The notes under the pieces: generated by a model
Told to the model about the DNA's origin: nothing
Databases searched by the model: none
Seen by the model: only the letters and a program-made list of their open reading frames with translations
Assembly: GCF_900142775.1 (NCBI RefSeq)
Contig: NZ_FRCC01000001.1
Span: forward strand, 248,001-312,000
DNA length: 64,000 bases
DNA from: Flavobacterium flevense
Lineage (GTDB): Bacteria; Bacteroidota; Bacteroidia; Flavobacteriales; Flavobacteriaceae
Direction of reading: 5' to 3'
Translations under genes and position numbers: made by a program
In this document: positions 61,446-64,000 of the stretch, in pieces
How positions within the stretch are numbered: position 1 is the stretch's first letter
Layout of the letters: the number at the start of each line of letters is the position of its first letter

Positions 61446-62678
61446 TTATTTATCTAATTCAATTGCTGCCAATAAAAAAGCACCCAAACCGTGTGAATTG
61501 TCAACCTTAATTTTTTCACTCATATAATATTCGAATGAACCATCCCTGTAAGGGTTCCCTCCTAAACCTGCACTACCACACACTTGTGTAATATGTATTT
61601 CACCATTGCTGTCTACTTTTATTAGTTTACTGGTCAAACCATCAAAACCTTTAAGAGCAACTTTATTCATCGCTTTAGGCAAATAGCCTTTATTCACCCC
61701 TTTTGCAATAGCATAAACCAGCATTGATGAACCGGAAGCTTCTAAATAATTTCCTTCACGGTTAGGTAAATTCGGTACCTGATACCATAATCCGGATGCA
61801 TCCTGATATTTACTAACGCCATTAGCTAATTCATTCAAATAAGCCACTAATTCTTTTTGTTTTGGATGCTCTTTTGGAAAATAATCCAGCACATCAACCA
61901 AAGCCATTCCGTACCAGCCCAAGGCTCTTAACCAAATATGCGGAGCGGTCCCTGTTTCTTTATTAGCCCAAGGCATCATTTTACTTTCATCCCAGGCATG
62001 AAAAAACAATCCTGTTGATTTATCATAAGCATGATGGCGAAGCAACTCAAATTGATGAGCTACATCATCTAATTTTTCACCATTTTCAAATGCTGTGGTA
62101 TATCTTGCATAAAATGGTTGTCCCATATACAAACCGTCTAACCACATTTGGTTAGGATAAATTGATTTATGCCAAAATCCTCCAGAAGTGGTTCTGGGAT
62201 AATCCACAAATTGATTTCGCAAGGTTTGCAAAGCCTTTAAATATTTCTCTTCCTTTGTTTTATCATAAAGACCAAAAAGAATTTTTCCGGCATTTATAAA
62301 ATCAATATTATAATCTTTTGGATTAAAATTCTGAAAAGATCCTGTGCTGTCAATTAATTTATCTGCATAATCTTTTATGTAAGCGAAATATTTAGGATCT
62401 TTAGTTTGGGCATACAATTTTTCGTAAGCTGTTAAAATCATTCCTATTTTATAATCCCATTTTGGCTTTGCATGATCATCAATTTGCCAGGCATTCACAT
62501 GACGTTTCATGATTGACAACGCCATTCTTTCTGACCATTTTAGTTTATCAGAAATTAATTGCTCCTTTTTTTCTACTGTAGAAAGCTTTGTTTTTTCTAT
62601 TGGTTTACAACATAAAAACAAAAAACAAATGGTAAAAATTCCCAAACCAGAATACACAAACAAAGAAAGTTTTTTCAT
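61446..62678 (-). CDS. GH105 unsaturated rhamnogalacturonyl/galacturonyl hydrolase (copy 2)
   Basis: A 410-residue lipoprotein. The ATG at 62678 gives a clean lipoprotein signal (MKKLSLFVYSGLGIFTICFLFLCC). It has the same GH105 landmarks as its neighbour: WLDGLYMGQPFYARY, LFFHAWDESKMMPWANKETG and IWLRALGWYGMALVDVLDYFP. The two copies are 29 bp apart. They probably differ in preference for unsaturated galacturonyl or rhamnogalacturonyl ends. Confidence 0.93.
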   Translation of the reverse strand: MKKLSLFVYSGLGIFTICFLFLCCKPIEKTKLSTVEKKEQLISDKLKWSERMALSIMKRHVNAWQIDDHAKPKWDYKIGMILTAYEKLYAQTKDPKYFAYIKDYADKLIDSTGSFQNFNPKDYNIDFINAGKILFGLYDKTKEEKYLKALQTLRNQFVDYPRTTSGGFWHKSIYPNQMWLDGLYMGQPFYARYTTAFENGEKLDDVAHQFELLRHHAYDKSTGLFFHAWDESKMMPWANKETGTAPHIWLRALGWYGMALVDVLDYFPKEHPKQKELVAYLNELANGVSKYQDASGLWYQVPNLPNREGNYLEASGSSMLVYAIAKGVNKGYLPKAMNKVALKGFDGLTSKLIKVDSNGEIHITQVCGSAGLGGNPYRDGSFEYYMSEKIKVDNSHGLGAFLLAAIELDK

Positions 62679-62751
62679 AATTCCGTATTTTATTGTGAGC
62701 AATTCATCTTTCTAATATTAAATTCATTAACAAAATTTCTTTGTTCCTGAA

Positions 62752-64000
62752 TTACTTAGGACTTTCTACTTTTTTTCCATTAATATAGGTATTCACAAAC
62801 TGAATATTTTTTACATTTTCTATCGAATAGGCTTCATTAACTTTCTCTATAGTTACATTTTTTAAAGTTACATTTTCAATAGGTAATTCTGCATATCCTT
62901 TTGCCAGAACACCATATTTTCCACCATTTTTAACTTTAACATTTTCTAACACAACGTTTTTCACCTGTGGTATAAAGTTACCGGTTTGATTTCCATATAC
63001 ATTATAGAACATGTTAATTCTTAAAACGGCTTCTTTAACCTGACCCACTTCAATATTTCTTACGAAAACATTTTCTACAATACCGCCTCTTCTGGAATTG
63101 GATTTGATACGGATGGCTCTGTCCAGATTCGGACTGTCCATTTCGCAATTTTCTACAAAAACATTTCTGATTCCGCCAGTCATTTCGCTTCCCATAACCA
63201 CACCGCCGTGTCCGTCAAGCATTTTACAATTTTTTACAATTATATTTTCGCTTTTCATTGCTACCCGTCTTCCGTCACCATCTTTTCCGGCTTTTATAGC
63301 AATACAATCATCCCCGGTATTGAAGGTACAATTTTTAATAATTACATTTTTAGAATATTCGGGATCACAACCATCATTGTTGGGTCCATGACTTTCCACA
63401 GTAACACCATCTACAGTTACATTCACCGATTTCATAGGGTGTATCACCCAAAAAGGAGCATTTATAATTTTTATATCTTTGATTAAAGCATCTGTACATT
63501 CAAAGAACTCTACAAAACTGGGTCTTAAATACGATCCTTCACCGTAAATTCTTTCTTCAACAGGAACATTTTGCTCTCCCGATTCAATTAAGCGAACACG
63601 ATTTTGAGGATCATTCTGATTTCCTTTACCTTCTGACCAACCGTATCCTTTAGAACCACACCAGTACCACCAGTTTTCATTATCAGCCTGACCATTTAGA
63701 ATTCCTTTACCGGTAACGGCTATGTTTTTTTTATTATAAGCATACACTAATGGCGAATGATTCATACATTCTGTTCCTTCGAAAGTGGTTTTCACTAAAG
63801 GATAATCGGAAGATTTTGTACTGAATAAAATTTCAGCGCCATCTTCTAAATGTAAATTCACATTATTATCTAAATGAATCGGTCCTGTTAAAAATTTTCC
63901 GGCAGGAACTACAACCTTACCTCCGCCATTTTTAGTACAAGTTTCAATTGCTTTTTTGAAAGCTTCAGAATTATTGTAGGTTCCTCCGCTCTTTGCACCA
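62752..64000 (-). CDS. GH28 polygalacturonase-type enzyme, 5' end beyond the window
   Basis: At least 415 residues of a GH28 beta-helix. The frame is open through 64000: GTYNNSEAFKKAIETC and KVVVPAGKFLTGPIHLDNN precede the point where a GTG could be mistaken for a start (63861), so the gene begins outside the window. Motifs present: NNDGCDPEYS, NTGDDCIAIKAGKD, GHGGVVMGSE and RAIRIKSNSRRGG, all four GH28 catalytic/binding motifs in full. It differs from the first GH28 by having the canonical GHG. It hydrolyses galacturonan backbones. Confidence 0.94.
   Translation of the reverse strand, partial: GAKSGGTYNNSEAFKKAIETCTKNGGGKVVVPAGKFLTGPIHLDNNVNLHLEDGAEILFSTKSSDYPLVKTTFEGTECMNHSPLVYAYNKKNIAVTGKGILNGQADNENWWYWCGSKGYGWSEGKGNQNDPQNRVRLIESGEQNVPVEERIYGEGSYLRPSFVEFFECTDALIKDIKIINAPFWVIHPMKSVNVTVDGVTVESHGPNNDGCDPEYSKNVIIKNCTFNTGDDCIAIKAGKDGDGRRVAMKSENIIVKNCKMLDGHGGVVMGSEMTGGIRNVFVENCEMDSPNLDRAIRIKSNSRRGGIVENVFVRNIEVGQVKEAVLRINMFYNVYGNQTGNFIPQVKNVVLENVKVKNGGKYGVLAKGYAELPIENVTLKNVTIEKVNEAYSIENVKNIQFVNTYINGKKVESPK

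Noticed and set aside
63861..63861. GTG at 63861 as start of the last GH28 gene
   Set aside because: The frame continues upstream with clear GH28 sequence to the window edge, so the gene is cut by the window.

Overview
The window comes from a low-GC Bacteroidota chromosome, most likely a Flavobacterium or close relative. The evidence is the paired SusC/SusD outer-membrane systems, ECF sigma/FecR switches, TAnnTTTG-type promoters in front of housekeeping genes and tRNAs, and the very AT-rich intergenic DNA.

Layout. Positions 1-3700 hold the end of a TonB-dependent receptor, a small membrane protein, a dipeptidyl peptidase III and a secreted hypothetical. Positions 3850-7890 are an accessory patch: a 5'-truncated subtilisin-like protease, a REP-associated tyrosine transposase (RAYT) between inverted 29-bp REP copies, and a complete retron (structured ncRNA, 78-aa protein, XRE protein, reverse transcriptase). 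Positions 7900-13140 are mostly core genes: der, era, a tandem pair of initiator tRNAs and a MutS-family ATPase. Positions 13500-29700 form a first carbohydrate locus: GH39, XRE-cupin regulator, pectinesterase, SusD/SusC, FecR, sigma factor, a LacI regulator, an aldo/keto reductase and a GH2 enzyme. The last three are tied together by two identical LacI-type operators.

Positions 29880-35530 are the most unusual region. A tyrosine recombinase is followed by codirectional single-gene units separated by 130-140 bp imperfect palindromes. For four consecutive units, the left core box of the palindrome at the unit's 3' end is the perfect reverse complement (8-10 bp) of the GTT-box at the start of the same unit, not of the box next to it. 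This is the footprint expected of integron cassettes inserted from circles, but the core boxes do not fit GTTRRRY and the recombinase shows no obvious IntI-specific insertion. I read it as an integron-like cassette array with non-canonical sites, followed by a decayed tail (half site, SnoaL-like gene, DUF6364/PIN toxin-antitoxin pair, remnant site) and a tRNA-Trp.

Positions 36000-64000 are a large pectin utilisation locus: two CE12 acetylesterases, an alpha/beta esterase, GH95, CE8, PL10 with Ig-like domains, PL1, a beta-helix surface protein, SusD/SusC, FecR/sigma, GH28, a PL10-CE8 fusion, GH43, two GH105 and a second GH28 that runs off the end. Together these would de-esterify and cleave homogalacturonan and rhamnogalacturonan outside the cell, import oligomers through SusCD and finish the unsaturated products with GH105. 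Several families of short palindromic repeats lie between the genes.
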